From: Bacillus sp. SORGH_AS_0510
GTDB lineage: Bacteria; Bacillota; Bacilli; Bacillales; Cytobacillaceae
DNA length: 64,000 nucleotides
Direction: 5' to 3'
Assembly (NCBI RefSeq): GCF_030818775.1
Contig: NZ_JAUTAU010000001.1
Location: 2,918,001-2,982,000 of the forward strand
Translations under genes and position numbers: made by a program
Shown: piece after piece, positions 50,107-57,982 of the stretch
Numbering within the stretch: position 1 is the first letter of the stretch
How the letters are laid out: the number at the start of each line of letters is the position of its first letter
Notes under the pieces: model-generated
Told to the model about the DNA's origin: nothing
Seen by the model: only the letters and a program-made list of their open reading frames with translations
Database searches by the model: none

Positions 50107-50883
50107 TTATCCATGCACAACTGGCAAGCTGGGCAGCATTTCCTTTTGGAACCAATTTAAATTTTTGTGAAGCGAAACAACCTCTCCAATTACTATCATG
50201 CTGGGATTTGAAACACCAGTTTTCACTACCTGTTCTTCAATTGTTGCAAGTGTTCCAATAACCGTTTTTTGATCCCTTAATGTCCCCCATTGGATTACGG
50301 CAATCGGTGTCTGAGGGGATTTCCCATGCTGGATTAATTGTTTGATAATAGTTGAAAGGTGAGATACCCCCATATATACACAAATGGTATCAACACTTTT
50401 AGCCAAATGATTCCATTGGTGCTCTGCCGCTTTATCACCAGCCTGATGGCCCGTAATAAAAGCAAAGCTTCTACTCAAAAAACGATGGGTAACAGGAATT
50501 CCTGCATAAGCAGTTGCAGCAATGCCAGCTGTTATCCCTGGTACGACTTCAAAAGGGACTTCGTTCCTCATACATTCCTCAGCTTCTTCCCCACCACGAC
50601 CAAATACAAAGGGATCTCCTCCCTTTAAACGAACAACTTGAAGACCCTTTTTTGCATATTTAACTAAAAAATGGTTGATCGTTTCCTGCTTCATTGTATG
50701 ATAGTTTGGAAGTTTCCCACAATATATGAGTTGCGCACCATGTTTTGCATGTTGCAATAGTTCTGGATTAACTAGCCGATCATATAGGATGACATCAGCT
50801 TGCTGCAGGTACCTTAATCCTTTTACCGTTATTAAATCTGGATCTCCTGGACCCGCACCCACTAAGTACACCTTGCCTGTCAT
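50107..50883 (-). CDS. sumT: Uroporphyrinogen-III C-methyltransferase SumT
   Basis: The 258-residue enzyme adds two methyl groups from S-adenosylmethionine to uroporphyrinogen III, giving precorrin-2. The family signatures are VGAGPGDPDLITVKGLRYLQQADVILYDRLV, YCGKLPNYHTMKQETIN, VVRLKGGDPFVFGRGGEEAEE and EVVPGITAGIAATAYAGIPVTHR. It is the single-function form without the CysG fusion. ATG follows AAAGGATG. It is fifth of the cysH-type operon. Confidence 0.95.
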   Translation of the reverse strand: MTGKVYLVGAGPGDPDLITVKGLRYLQQADVILYDRLVNPELLQHAKHGAQLIYCGKLPNYHTMKQETINHFLVKYAKKGLQVVRLKGGDPFVFGRGGEEAEECMRNEVPFEVVPGITAGIAATAYAGIPVTHRFLSRSFAFITGHQAGDKAAEHQWNHLAKSVDTICVYMGVSHLSTIIKQLIQHGKSPQTPIAVIQWGTLRDQKTVIGTLATIEEQVVKTGVSNPSMIVIGEVVSLHKNLNWFQKEMLPSLPVVHG

Positions 50884-50910
50884 GGCTATTCATCCTTTCT
50901 ATAATACCTG

Positions 50911-51510
50911 TTAGATTACATTCTTATCCTGTAAATAGTCAAAAATGTGTTTAACGGCTTCTTCTACCGTTACCTGATCAGACCTAATAGTAATCTCTGG
51001 TCGTTCTGGTGATTCATATGGCGAGTTTATCCCCGTAAAATCCTTAATTTCACCACGGCGTGCCTTTACATATAACTGCTTCGGATCCCGTCGTTCACAT
51101 TCCTCAAGAGGGCAATCGATATATACTTCAATAAACTCCCCTTCTTCAAACAACGCGCGCACCTGATCTCGATCTGAGCGGAATGGAGAAATAAAGGCAG
51201 TCGTCACAATCGCGCCGCTATCGACGAACAGTTTAGCCACTTCACCAATTCTTCTAATATTTTCTGTTCGATCCTCGTCGGAAAAGCCTAAGTCTTTATT
51301 TAATCCATGGCGGATATTGTCTCCATCAAGTACATATTCGTTTAATGCTTGACGAAACAATTCACTAGAAACCGCATTAGCAATGGTTGATTTCCCCGAA
51401 CCGGACAGACCCGTAAACCAAAGAACGCAGCTTCCATGACCATTTTTCGAACGGCGCTCTTCCTTTGAAATCGATGATGAGTGCCATGTAATATTCGTTG
51501 CTTTTGTCAT
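50911..51510 (-). CDS. cysC: Adenylylsulfate kinase CysC
   Basis: The 199-residue enzyme phosphorylates APS to PAPS with ATP. Visible motifs are the P-loop [94 protein letters not shown] and FTGINSPYE. Length fits Bacillus CysC (197 residues). ATG follows AGGGAGG. It is 12 bp behind sat and thus co-transcribed. Confidence 0.96.
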   Translation of the reverse strand: MTKATNITWHSSSISKEERRSKNGHGSCVLWFTGLSGSGKSTIANAVSSELFRQALNEYVLDGDNIRHGLNKDLGFSDEDRTENIRRIGEVAKLFVDSGAIVTTAFISPFRSDRDQVRALFEEGEFIEVYIDCPLEECERRDPKQLYVKARRGEIKDFTGINSPYESPERPEITIRSDQVTVEEAVKHIFDYLQDKNVI

Positions 51511-51522
51511 TTTACTGCCTCC

Positions 51523-52671
51523 CTAGACTGATGTTTTTTCTTTCATTCCTTCAATTAGCACTTCCACAACTTCTTTTCTACTGAAAGTTGATGGTGGCAG
51601 TGTTCCAGCACGAAGCATTTCTCTTACCTTTGTTCCGGAAAGAATTACACGGTCCGCGTTGCTATGTGGACAAGTTTTATCTGAAGCCATGCCTTCACAT
51701 TTGTTGCAATAAAAACTATGTTCAAAGAATAATGGTTTAATGCCCAATTCTCCCTCTTCAAATTCACTGAAAATCAACTGTGCATCGTATGTTCCGTAGT
51801 AATTCCCTACCCCTGCATGGTCACGGCCGACAATAAAGTGTGTGCAGCCGAAGTTCTTTCGGGCAATCGCGTGGAATATGGCTTCACGTGGTCCCGCATA
51901 TCTCATTGCTGCTGGATAGACACCTAGCTGTACCCTTTCAGTAGGATAGTAGTTTTCAAGTAACACACGATAGCTCTTTAAACGGACATCTGCTGGGATA
52001 TCATCCGACTTTGTTTCACCCACTAATGGATTAACGAAAAGTCCATCAACCGTCTCAAGGGCTGCCTTTTGGATGTACTCATGCGCACGGTGAATGGGGT
52101 TTCTGGTTTGGAAGCCAACAACAGTTTTCCAGCCTTTTTCTTCAAATAAAGCGCGCGTTTCTTTGGGCTCAAGCCATACATCACTAAAGACACCTTTTTC
52201 AGGTTTCTTAATCAAGGTTACTTCGCCTGCTACATATACAGGGCCTCTTTCATATAGACGTCTCACTCCGGGGTGTGCCAATTCAAGAGTTTTATAGACA
52301 TTAATTGCTTCCGTATCTAAGTTGGGTTCAAACCATTCAGATACTTTTATTACGCCGTAAACTTCTTTATTGAAAACTAATTTGATTTCTTCTCCTACTT
52401 CAAGTGTGGCAGCTGTTTCCTGCGATACAGGCAGAGTGACAGGGATAGACCAAATGGTATTGTCAGCTAATCTCATGTTCTCAACAACTGATTCATAATC
52501 TTCTTTACCAAGGAATCCCGTAAGTGGACTAAACAGACCTACTCCAATTAACTCGAGGTCGCTTAAGGCAATTGCATCAATCACTACTTCTTTTTCAATG
52601 TGAGTTACATCCAGTTTTGGGTTATATGCTTGGATTAGTTTTCCCCCATGTGGTTTTGGTAAAAATGACAA
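51523..52671 (-). CDS. sat: Sulfate adenylyltransferase Sat (ATP sulfurylase)
   Basis: The 382-residue enzyme makes adenosine 5'-phosphosulfate from ATP and sulfate. The catalytic [15 protein letters not shown] and [13 protein letters not shown] motifs are present, as is a Cys-rich C-terminal part ([15 protein letters not shown]) seen in Bacillus ATP sulfurylases. The TTG at 52671 ([10 protein letters not shown]) is preceded by GAAAGGG at 10 bases; the frame's TTG three codons earlier is too close. A perfect 11-bp hairpin lies before it in the gap behind cysP. Confidence 0.95.
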   Translation of the reverse strand: MSFLPKPHGGKLIQAYNPKLDVTHIEKEVVIDAIALSDLELIGVGLFSPLTGFLGKEDYESVVENMRLADNTIWSIPVTLPVSQETAATLEVGEEIKLVFNKEVYGVIKVSEWFEPNLDTEAINVYKTLELAHPGVRRLYERGPVYVAGEVTLIKKPEKGVFSDVWLEPKETRALFEEKGWKTVVGFQTRNPIHRAHEYIQKAALETVDGLFVNPLVGETKSDDIPADVRLKSYRVLLENYYPTERVQLGVYPAAMRYAGPREAIFHAIARKNFGCTHFIVGRDHAGVGNYYGTYDAQLIFSEFEEGELGIKPLFFEHSFYCNKCEGMASDKTCPHSNADRVILSGTKVREMLRAGTLPPSTFSRKEVVEVLIEGMKEKTSV

Positions 52672-52729
52672 CAGAATCAAACCCTTTCTTTAGTTAACCG
52701 GTAATTGGTTACAAATTTTTATTTATTAA

Positions 52730-52758
52730 ACTAAGATTCTATTGGAAAGAATCTTAGT
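52730..52758 (-). other. Intra-operon hairpin between cysP and sat
   Basis: ACTAAGATTCT pairs exactly with AGAATCTTAGT around 7 bases. It includes the stop codon of cysP and is followed leftward by TTAATAAATAAAAA, not a clean T-run. It could stabilise or process the upstream mRNA, or act as a weak terminator. Confidence 0.7.
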
Positions 52759-53821
52759 CTTTAGCCATTTCTTGTCTTACTGGTATGCTAGTTTTTTGCT
52801 TTTTTATTAATGAGAGTACGCCAAATACAGAAATTAGGGCACCTCCCATAGCGATAATTGGATAGAAATTATGTTCAATAATTAATTGAATCAGCGTGTA
52901 CGATAAGACCATCGATAAAACTGGTGATACGATCCAAACGGTAAGCAGTTGAACCACGATATCTTTTTTCAATACCGCTTTCCCATGCTTAGCAAAGCCA
53001 ATTCCTATAATGGAAGAAGTCGTAATTTGCGTGAGCGGTACGGGGATTCCAAATACGGATGCAATCGTTACGATGGTTGCCCCGGTACCAGAGATGATGG
53101 AGCCTTCTTCGAGTCTGAGTTGGGTAATTTTCTTTCCATTTGTTTCAAGCACCCGCTTGCCCAAAACCAATGCTCCCAAGGCAACGAATAATCCGCCCCA
53201 GAGTATACCATCACCAGTTGATAGGATTTTTGCACCAACAAGCGGTCCTACCGCATTGGCCACATTATTCATTCCTGCAGAAAAGGCTTCAAACATCCCC
53301 ATGAGTAATACTAAGACAGATAGCACGGGAACCGCCTTTGATGCTTCGAGCCACTTTTTTAGCCAGTTCATTTTTAAAATGTAGGAAGCAATGATGGCAA
53401 TAAGAAAGGCAGCAAATGGTGTCAGAAGCCAAAAGAACATGATCCAGATTAGATGATTAACGAACACGGATTGATAAACAATTCCTGCCCCAACCACTGA
53501 ACCCACTGCAACTTCACTTGTTGAAAGTGGAATTCCAAATATATTAGCTAAAAACAAGGACAAGGCAGCTGAGGCTAAAACAATTAAGGCAACCGGAACG
53601 TTAAATGTACTATTAGGTACAATTCCCCCGCCAATCATTTTGACGACTTCGCCTCCTCCGAGCCAAGCACCGAAGAATACAGCAATAGCGCAAAGCAATA
53701 ATGCCAGCCTTTTTTTCACCACTCCCGCTCCATAGGCAATTCCCATGGAGGCGGCGGCACCGCTCGCACCTATATTAATTGCAAAGAACAACCCAATTGT
53801 TATGGCGATAATTGTGAGCAA
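52754..53821 (-). CDS. cysP: Sulfate permease CysP (PiT family)
   Basis: The 355-residue membrane protein is related to inorganic phosphate (PiT) transporters and imports sulfate in Bacillus. It has about 11 helices with duplicated PiT signature halves: FFAINIGASGAAASMGIAYGAGVVKKRLALLL (first) and GMNNVANAVGPLVGAKIL (second). The GANAA-type motif is altered to GASGAA, as in CysP. The start is TTG at 53821 after GGGAGGG. It is 14 bp behind cysH. Confidence 0.95.
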   Translation of the reverse strand: MLTIIAITIGLFFAINIGASGAAASMGIAYGAGVVKKRLALLLCAIAVFFGAWLGGGEVVKMIGGGIVPNSTFNVPVALIVLASAALSLFLANIFGIPLSTSEVAVGSVVGAGIVYQSVFVNHLIWIMFFWLLTPFAAFLIAIIASYILKMNWLKKWLEASKAVPVLSVLVLLMGMFEAFSAGMNNVANAVGPLVGAKILSTGDGILWGGLFVALGALVLGKRVLETNGKKITQLRLEEGSIISGTGATIVTIASVFGIPVPLTQITTSSIIGIGFAKHGKAVLKKDIVVQLLTVWIVSPVLSMVLSYTLIQLIIEHNFYPIIAMGGALISVFGVLSLIKKQKTSIPVRQEMAKD

Positions 53822-53835
53822 ATGTTACGCCCTCC

Positions 53836-54552
53836 CTATTTCGTGTGTAAGCCACACTCCGTCTTGTTGCTTCCCACCCAGCGTCCTGCACGTGAATCTC
53901 TATCCGTCCCTGACGGCTGTGTACATGGGAAACAACCGATACTTGGATATCCATGATCATGCAAGGTGTTGTACGGTAAATCTTTTTCTTTGATGTAGTT
54001 CCATACTTCCTCCCACGTCCAGTGGATCAACGGGCAGATTTTTATATTTTGAAATTTGTCATCTTTATTAATAAACTCAGTATTTGCACGTGTTGGTGAT
54101 TGGTCTCTACGAAGCCCAGATATCCAAGCTTGTTTCGAGGTTAAGGTCTCTCGTAACGGAATCACCTTACGAATATTGCAGCATTGACCTGGATCCCGTT
54201 TCCATAAGGCCGATCCATATTCTGCAGCTTGTTCATCAAGCGTAAGTTTTGGCAACTTTCTCTCAATATTTAAACTTGGGAACCTAGCTTCGATCTTGTC
54301 AATCACCTCATACGTTTCTGGAAAGTGCAATCCGGTATCTAGAAATACGATATGAGCATCCGGCTTGATCTGTTGAATTAAGTCAATAAGAACAATAGCC
54401 TCTGCACCAAAGCTTGATGCATAGACAAGTTCTTGTTCCGAGTAATGACTATATGCCCACTCCAGCACGGAACGCGCTCCTTTGGTAAAATCCTCAATTG
54501 AAAAAGAATCTGAAATTTGTTGCCAATTTTCATAAGTAACTGTAGTCGTCAT
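53836..54552 (-). CDS. cysH: Phosphoadenylyl/adenylyl-sulfate reductase CysH, with Fe-S cysteine set
   Basis: The 238-residue enzyme reduces PAPS or APS to sulfite using thioredoxin. The catalytic Cys233 is in ECGLH; the P-loop-like [14 protein letters not shown] and [12 protein letters not shown] bind the nucleotide. The CC pair at 124-125 and CFPC at 207-210 match the four ligands of the [4Fe-4S] cluster of APS-capable reductases, so it may use APS directly as well as PAPS made by CysC. ATG follows AAAGGAGG. It is the first large gene of the operon, but a terminator-like hairpin lies just upstream. Confidence 0.96.
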   Translation of the reverse strand: MTTTVTYENWQQISDSFSIEDFTKGARSVLEWAYSHYSEQELVYASSFGAEAIVLIDLIQQIKPDAHIVFLDTGLHFPETYEVIDKIEARFPSLNIERKLPKLTLDEQAAEYGSALWKRDPGQCCNIRKVIPLRETLTSKQAWISGLRRDQSPTRANTEFINKDDKFQNIKICPLIHWTWEEVWNYIKEKDLPYNTLHDHGYPSIGCFPCTQPSGTDRDSRAGRWVGSNKTECGLHTK

Positions 54553-54607
54553 TGCTACAGGCCTCCTTTATCTTCTAAAAATCTTCTGAATAATCCTTGC
54601 TCTGCTA

Positions 54608-54664
54608 ACCGCCTTTTTATAACAGAAAAAGGCGGTCTCCTTTTACGTAAAAGTGGAGACCGCC
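54608..54664 (-). promoter_or_regulatory. Terminator/attenuator hairpins between yezD and cysH
   Basis: Read leftward, GGCGGTCTCC (54664-54655) pairs with GGAGACCGCC (54640-54631) and is followed by TTTTTCTGTT: a strong intrinsic terminator. Its 3' arm can instead pair further on, as ACCGCCTTTTT (54636-54626) with AAAAAGGCGGT (54618-54608). The two stems exclude each other. There is only about 50 bp left to the cysH start and no promoter there, so cysH must be reached by read-through. Confidence 0.8.
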
Positions 54665-54678
54665 TCTAGTTTGTCTAG

Positions 54679-54834
54679 TCAGCGATTTTTATTCGATTGA
54701 AGACGAACCTTTTCAATTTTTTCAAGTTGCACGATCTTGCCGTCCTGAACGACAAGTGTAATTGAACCAAATTGTAAGGTGTCGAGCATTTTCTCAAGCT
54801 GAGCGAAGAGTTCTTCTTTTTCATTAGCTTTCAG
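54679..54834 (-). CDS. yezD: YezD family small protein (DUF2292), probable CTG start
   Basis: The 51-residue protein matches DUF2292/YezD: ELFAQLEKMLDTLQFGSITL is followed by VVQDGKIVQLEKIEKVRLQ. YezD proteins are encoded near sulfur assimilation genes in bacilli, but their role is unknown. The only way to cover the full family length is to start at CTG (54834), eight bases after GGGGGG; a stop lies five codons before. The first ATG (about codon 16) would give a 36-residue protein lacking the first helix. It precedes cysH and shares its leader. Confidence 0.85.
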   Translation of the reverse strand: MKANEKEELFAQLEKMLDTLQFGSITLVVQDGKIVQLEKIEKVRLQSNKNR

Positions 54835-54978
54835 TTGGTTCGCCCCCCTTTATGATGCCAGGAAGTAATGTTATATTTTATTGAAATTAATCCTACCATA
54901 CCTATAGGTTTTATGTAAATGAAAAAATTTAATTTTTTGTATATTATTTTTTGCACATTTTTATGCCTCGATATAAAG

Positions 54979-55023
54979 CAAAAAAGAGCGTCCTAATCGG
55001 CAATGAAACCGTTATGGACGCTC
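54979..55023 (-). terminator. Terminator after the 55048 gene
   Basis: Read leftward, GAGCGTCC pairs with GGACGCTC across a long loop that can itself pair (AACGG/CCGAT), then TTTTTTGC follows. It ends the small gene upstream of the sulfur locus. Confidence 0.88.
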
Positions 55024-55047
55024 CCGGGACTTTCGTATTAATTTTTT

Positions 55048-55233
55048 CTAAAGCAATGCTTTTCCTGCATCTGGTGAAGTGTTTGGGTCCCCTTTACCAA
55101 CGATGATGGAGCTTTCTGTCTGGATATCATTATCCTCTAGGTTTGCTTCCACATTGTTCGCTGTCTTACTAGCTGTACTTTCTTTTACGTTATTGTGAAG
55201 TTCTTGAGGCAACGCTTTTTCTTCCTTATTCAT
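55048..55233 (-). CDS. Hypothetical small acidic protein, disordered
   Basis: The 61-residue product is hydrophilic and low in complexity (TASKTANNVEANLEDNDIQTESS), ending KGDPNTSPDAGKALL. It is probably disordered. ATG at 55233 has AAAGGATGG eight bases before it; the frame's GTG four codons up lies in that site. The family is not recognised. Being short and located beside the RHH-like gene it may belong to spore-type small proteins, but that is only a guess. Confidence 0.6.
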   Translation of the reverse strand: MNKEEKALPQELHNNVKESTASKTANNVEANLEDNDIQTESSIIVGKGDPNTSPDAGKALL

Positions 55234-55302
55234 AGTAAGCACCATCCTTTTTACAGGTAGTGTTGGTTAATCCTATTGAACTATACATGATCTATTTAAA
55301 TT

Positions 55303-55851
55303 TTAACTTACCTTTTTATTAACTATCGTAGCAGCCATGATTTTGATATATGCTTCAGCGTGTTGTTTCCCGATAACCTCGTTTTCTTTCACAACATTCG
55401 CATTTATTAACTCTTTTTTCATTTTTTGTAAAAGTAAATCTTTAAAAAATGCCGACCGATTTGGGGCAATCTTCGCTGCAATTTCCCATATCCAATGTTC
55501 CATATTTATACTAATTGCTTTTTTCTTTAAATCTTCCGACAAACCGTTTTTGATTTCTTCTTTTTTTAAACCTACTCTTCTTACTGGCTTTCGACCTGTG
55601 ATTACTGATTTTAATTGGCGTTTATATTGAATAATATTTAAGTATACTTCACCTAAAAGTTCGGTCACTCCATCCATGTCAGTCATAACATGCTCGTTTA
55701 TTAGTTCGGCTTTTATTTTTTCAAGGAATAAATTCCTAAAAAATTTTGATCTGTTACTCTCAATTCGCTCCACTAATTCCCATATCCAGCCCTCAAGGTT
55801 GAGGCTAACTGAAATCTTCTTGTTTGAAGGAATTTCTTGTCTCTTAGCCAT
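55303..55851 (-). CDS. Protein with duplicated ribbon-helix-helix-like domain
   Basis: The 182-residue protein is an internal duplication. Repeat 1 (residues 11-55) and repeat 2 (110-153) are alike: KKISVSLNLEGWIWELVERI then ESNRSKFFRNLFLEKIK, and KKAISINMEHWIWEIAAKI then APNRSAFFKDLLLQKMK. Each looks like a CopG/MetJ-type ribbon-helix-helix: a beta strand, a helix, an N-R-S-x-F-F turn and a second helix. A short GEVYLNIIQ/AEAYIKIMAA motif follows both. Two such units in one chain would make a single-chain DNA-binding pseudodimer. ATG follows GAGGTGACC. It lies between two small genes of unknown role. Confidence 0.75.
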   Translation of the reverse strand: MAKRQEIPSNKKISVSLNLEGWIWELVERIESNRSKFFRNLFLEKIKAELINEHVMTDMDGVTELLGEVYLNIIQYKRQLKSVITGRKPVRRVGLKKEEIKNGLSEDLKKKAISINMEHWIWEIAAKIAPNRSAFFKDLLLQKMKKELINANVVKENEVIGKQHAEAYIKIMAATIVNKKVS

Positions 55852-55920
55852 TTCAAGGTCACCTCATTCTTCATTTTGTCCATTAAAGACAGCTAATTTT
55901 GTTGCTAGGTTAGAAAATGA

Positions 55921-56064
55921 TTATCTAAAAAAACGGTGCATGGAGATTTGTTGATCTTTATTTTTTTCATAGAGTTTTTCAACATTTTCTTCGTGTACAG
56001 CTTCTTGTAGACTGAGCGTCCGTTTTTTTATGGTTATAGAAAGGAATAAAATATTTATAGTCAT
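55921..56064 (-). CDS. yrzI: YrzI family small protein
   Basis: The 47-residue protein has the YrzI layout: a hydrophobic N-terminal strand (MTINILFLSITIKKRTLSL), then QEAVHEENVEKLYEKNKDQQI, and a basic end. YrzI proteins are small proteins of spore-formers with unknown role. ATG at 56064 follows AAGGAG. A consensus sigma-A promoter with an overlapping GACTAGTC operator lies 185 bp upstream, suggesting control by the neighbouring TetR protein. Confidence 0.88.
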   Translation of the reverse strand: MTINILFLSITIKKRTLSLQEAVHEENVEKLYEKNKDQQISMHRFFR

Positions 56065-56230
56065 GTCAATCACTCCTTGGTACTAATGTGTTTTGCTTTA
56101 TTTGTTACTCTTAGTATAGAAAAACCCAAAAAGAATGAAATCGTTCTGAAGACGAGAATTCTCTCCATTTATAGGCCGAATGATTATTCATACTTTAGTC
56201 GTAGAAGTTGAAAACAGATTCCTTTAAAAC

Positions 56231-56278
56231 GACTAGTCAGTTTATTTTATTATATTGACCTGCTCGAATAATTGTCAA
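56231..56278 (-). promoter_or_regulatory. Promoter with GACTAGTC operator, leading toward yrzI
   Basis: Read leftward, TTGACA (56278-56273) and TATAAT (56254-56249) are separated by 18 bases, a full consensus pair. The expected start site is at about 56242, and the palindrome GACTAGTC (56238-56231) lies immediately downstream. It shares GACTA/TAGTC half-sites with the dyad before the TetR gene. The untranslated leader to yrzI is about 180 bases. Confidence 0.8.
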
Positions 56279-56369
56279 TTTAAACCACCTAATTATTAAA
56301 ATATTTTTTCGTAGTCCATTTAAGCCTATTTTTGAACCATTTGGTTGGTTTCCACTGTCTTAGACGAAG

Positions 56370-56397
56370 AAAAGACAAGAATAGTTTCTTGTCTTTT
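56370..56397 (-). terminator. Terminator after the TetR gene
   Basis: AAAAGACAAGA pairs with TCTTGTCTTTT; leftward it continues CTTCGTC. It lies within about 10 bp of the stop codon at 56404. Confidence 0.8.
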
Positions 56398-56403
56398 CAA
56401 AAT

Positions 56404-57015
56404 TTATGCTTTTATTTTTTCTAAGTACATTTGCTTCATTTCGGTTAGTACTTCTTTAAATGGATAATCTGTATATACCGACTGTACCGTGACACCGTTA
56501 ATCATTGACCAAAAAATGTCGGCCATTACTTCTGGCTGAAGGTCTTTTTTGATTTCCCCTGATTCTTGACCATCTTTAACAATCCCAGCAAGCAGGTTGA
56601 CAAAATAGTGTTTTCTTCGGTCCGTTAGTTTTTCCGCTAAATCCGGATGTCTAGCAGCATGGAGTTTAAATTCATCATGAACAATAAATTTCCCTTGAAT
56701 TTCTTTATTTGAAAAGTCCACTTGGCTATAAACGTTAAACAAAAAATGAATCTTTTCAATAGCACTTTTATACGTCGAAAGGTCCTTGACTAAACTCTCA
56801 TAAGTTTCTTTTGTATCTGAATTCATTAATTCTAAGTATATCTCATCTTTACTTTTAAAATAGTTATAAATCGCGCCTTTACTAATACCTGAATGCACTA
56901 CAATATCATCAATGGTTGCCACTTGAAAACCTTTCTTTGCAAAACAAACCAGGGCACTTGCCAAAATCTCCTTCTTCTTCTTCTCTTTATGTGAATCTGA
57001 AACGATTGGCGGCAT
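56404..57015 (-). CDS. TetR/AcrR family transcriptional regulator
   Basis: The 203-residue regulator has the TetR DNA-binding region at residues 10-60: KKEILASALVCFAKKGFQVATIDDIVVHSGISKGAIYNYFKSKDEIYLELM. The C-terminal ligand domain (about 75-200) has the helical layout of AcrR/YerO-like proteins. ATG follows GGAGGTG. Its promoter contains a dyad at 57103-57116 and the promoter toward yrzI has a related site, so autoregulation and control of the yrzI transcript are plausible. The ligand is unknown. Confidence 0.92.
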   Translation of the reverse strand: MPPIVSDSHKEKKKKEILASALVCFAKKGFQVATIDDIVVHSGISKGAIYNYFKSKDEIYLELMNSDTKETYESLVKDLSTYKSAIEKIHFLFNVYSQVDFSNKEIQGKFIVHDEFKLHAARHPDLAEKLTDRRKHYFVNLLAGIVKDGQESGEIKKDLQPEVMADIFWSMINGVTVQSVYTDYPFKEVLTEMKQMYLEKIKA

Positions 57016-57102
57016 TCTTACACCTCCGTCCTTTGTAAATAAATGAAAACATAAATAAGATTCTATATATATCCATTAAAACATAGTAGGAGTTATTTAA
57101 AA

Positions 57103-57142
57103 AGACTATTTAGTCTAAATAATTTTTATTTTGCTAGGTCAA
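57103..57142 (-). promoter_or_regulatory. TetR gene promoter with AGACTA-TT-TAGTCT operator
   Basis: TTGACC (57142-57137) and TTTAGA (57119-57114) are separated by 17 bases. The perfect 6-bp dyad AGACTA/TAGTCT (57103-57116) overlaps the -10 element, as expected for autorepression. Confidence 0.65.
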
Positions 57143-57161
57143 ATTTCTTATCCCTAAAAGC

Positions 57162-57214
57162 AGACAGTGTCCACCTGAGATGGACACTGTCTTTCAATGG
57201 TGCCTGACACCATT
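57162..57214. terminator. Terminator after the MOSC gene with a GGTGCCTGACACC palindrome
   Basis: The 12-bp stem AGACAGTGTCCA/TGGACACTGTCT (57162-57192) is followed by CTTTTAG on the leftward strand. Next to it, AATGGTG and CACCATT (57196-57214) make a small palindrome directly at the stop codon, of the short repeat type mentioned for the hydrolase gene. Confidence 0.7.
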
Positions 57215-57780
57215 TATTGCATCGGATTTGCAAAATCGTTTAGGAGAATTTGAACTTCTTCGCCTTCGGTTATTTCTCCCGGGCATTCCACAGCGCAGAC
57301 AATTCCGCGTTTTTTGTAGGCGGCTTTGACGAATTTGGCCGCAAGCTTAGGATTGTTTTCGAAATGTCTTTGAATCATTTCACCAGGAAAGATGCATGGT
57401 TGATTTTCTCCCATACAGATTAACCCCGTACCATTTGGGAAAAGTAGCCGCGAGCCCATGGTAAGCTTCGTCAACTCAGGAAATCCGTTTAATAGAAGGT
57501 TGGCCCCTAGCCATTCGGGTAAAATATAATCCACCCCAAGTCCTTCAGCAATTTCCGCAAGTTCCTCTTCTGATACAATCGTAATTTGACGTCGATTGAA
57601 AATTTCTGTCCCTTTTGGATACATGGGTTGACGAGAATCTGATGGAACGATCATACCGAAATGCCGATCCCCTCTTATGCCGCCAAACTCAAGAATGGTT
57701 TTTGGAATCCTCCTTGTCACGAATGATTCCGGTTGATCTGCTATTAAAATGGCATTTACTTTTGCTTCTGCTTTTTTCAA
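57214..57780 (-). CDS. MOSC domain-containing protein
   Basis: The 188-residue protein has a MOSC (molybdenum cofactor sulfurase C-terminal) domain: KVNAILIADQPESFVTRRIPK, GGIRGDRHFGMIVPSD, RRQITIVSEEELAEIAEGLGVDYILPEWLGANLLLNG and CPGEITEGEEVQILL. Bacillus relatives (YiiM, YuaD-like) bind pterin cofactors or sulfur carriers. The strictly conserved Cys of some MOSC proteins is represented by VCAVECPGEI near the end. The start is TTG at 57780 after AAGGAAC. It ends right at a short palindromic repeat. Confidence 0.87.
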   Translation of the reverse strand: MKKAEAKVNAILIADQPESFVTRRIPKTILEFGGIRGDRHFGMIVPSDSRQPMYPKGTEIFNRRQITIVSEEELAEIAEGLGVDYILPEWLGANLLLNGFPELTKLTMGSRLLFPNGTGLICMGENQPCIFPGEMIQRHFENNPKLAAKFVKAAYKKRGIVCAVECPGEITEGEEVQILLNDFANPMQ

Positions 57781-57982
57781 TATTGTTCCTTCTTTCCATT
57801 ATGTAGTAGGAAACGAGCCCTACCCCCCGGCTAAATGTTTTATGTAGGTGTAACGGCACGTTTAAACAAGTTTAGCTTCTATATCCAAAGGCATAATTTA
57901 AATATGGAAATTGTTTTTTAGCATTGTTACAGTTTTTACCCATATAATTATTTTACACCATATTAAAGGGGGAATTGATTTT

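Noticed and set aside
54600..55000. SAM-I (S-box) riboswitch ahead of the sulfate operon
   Set aside because: No S-box core motif is visible in the yezD-cysH leader or upstream of yezD.
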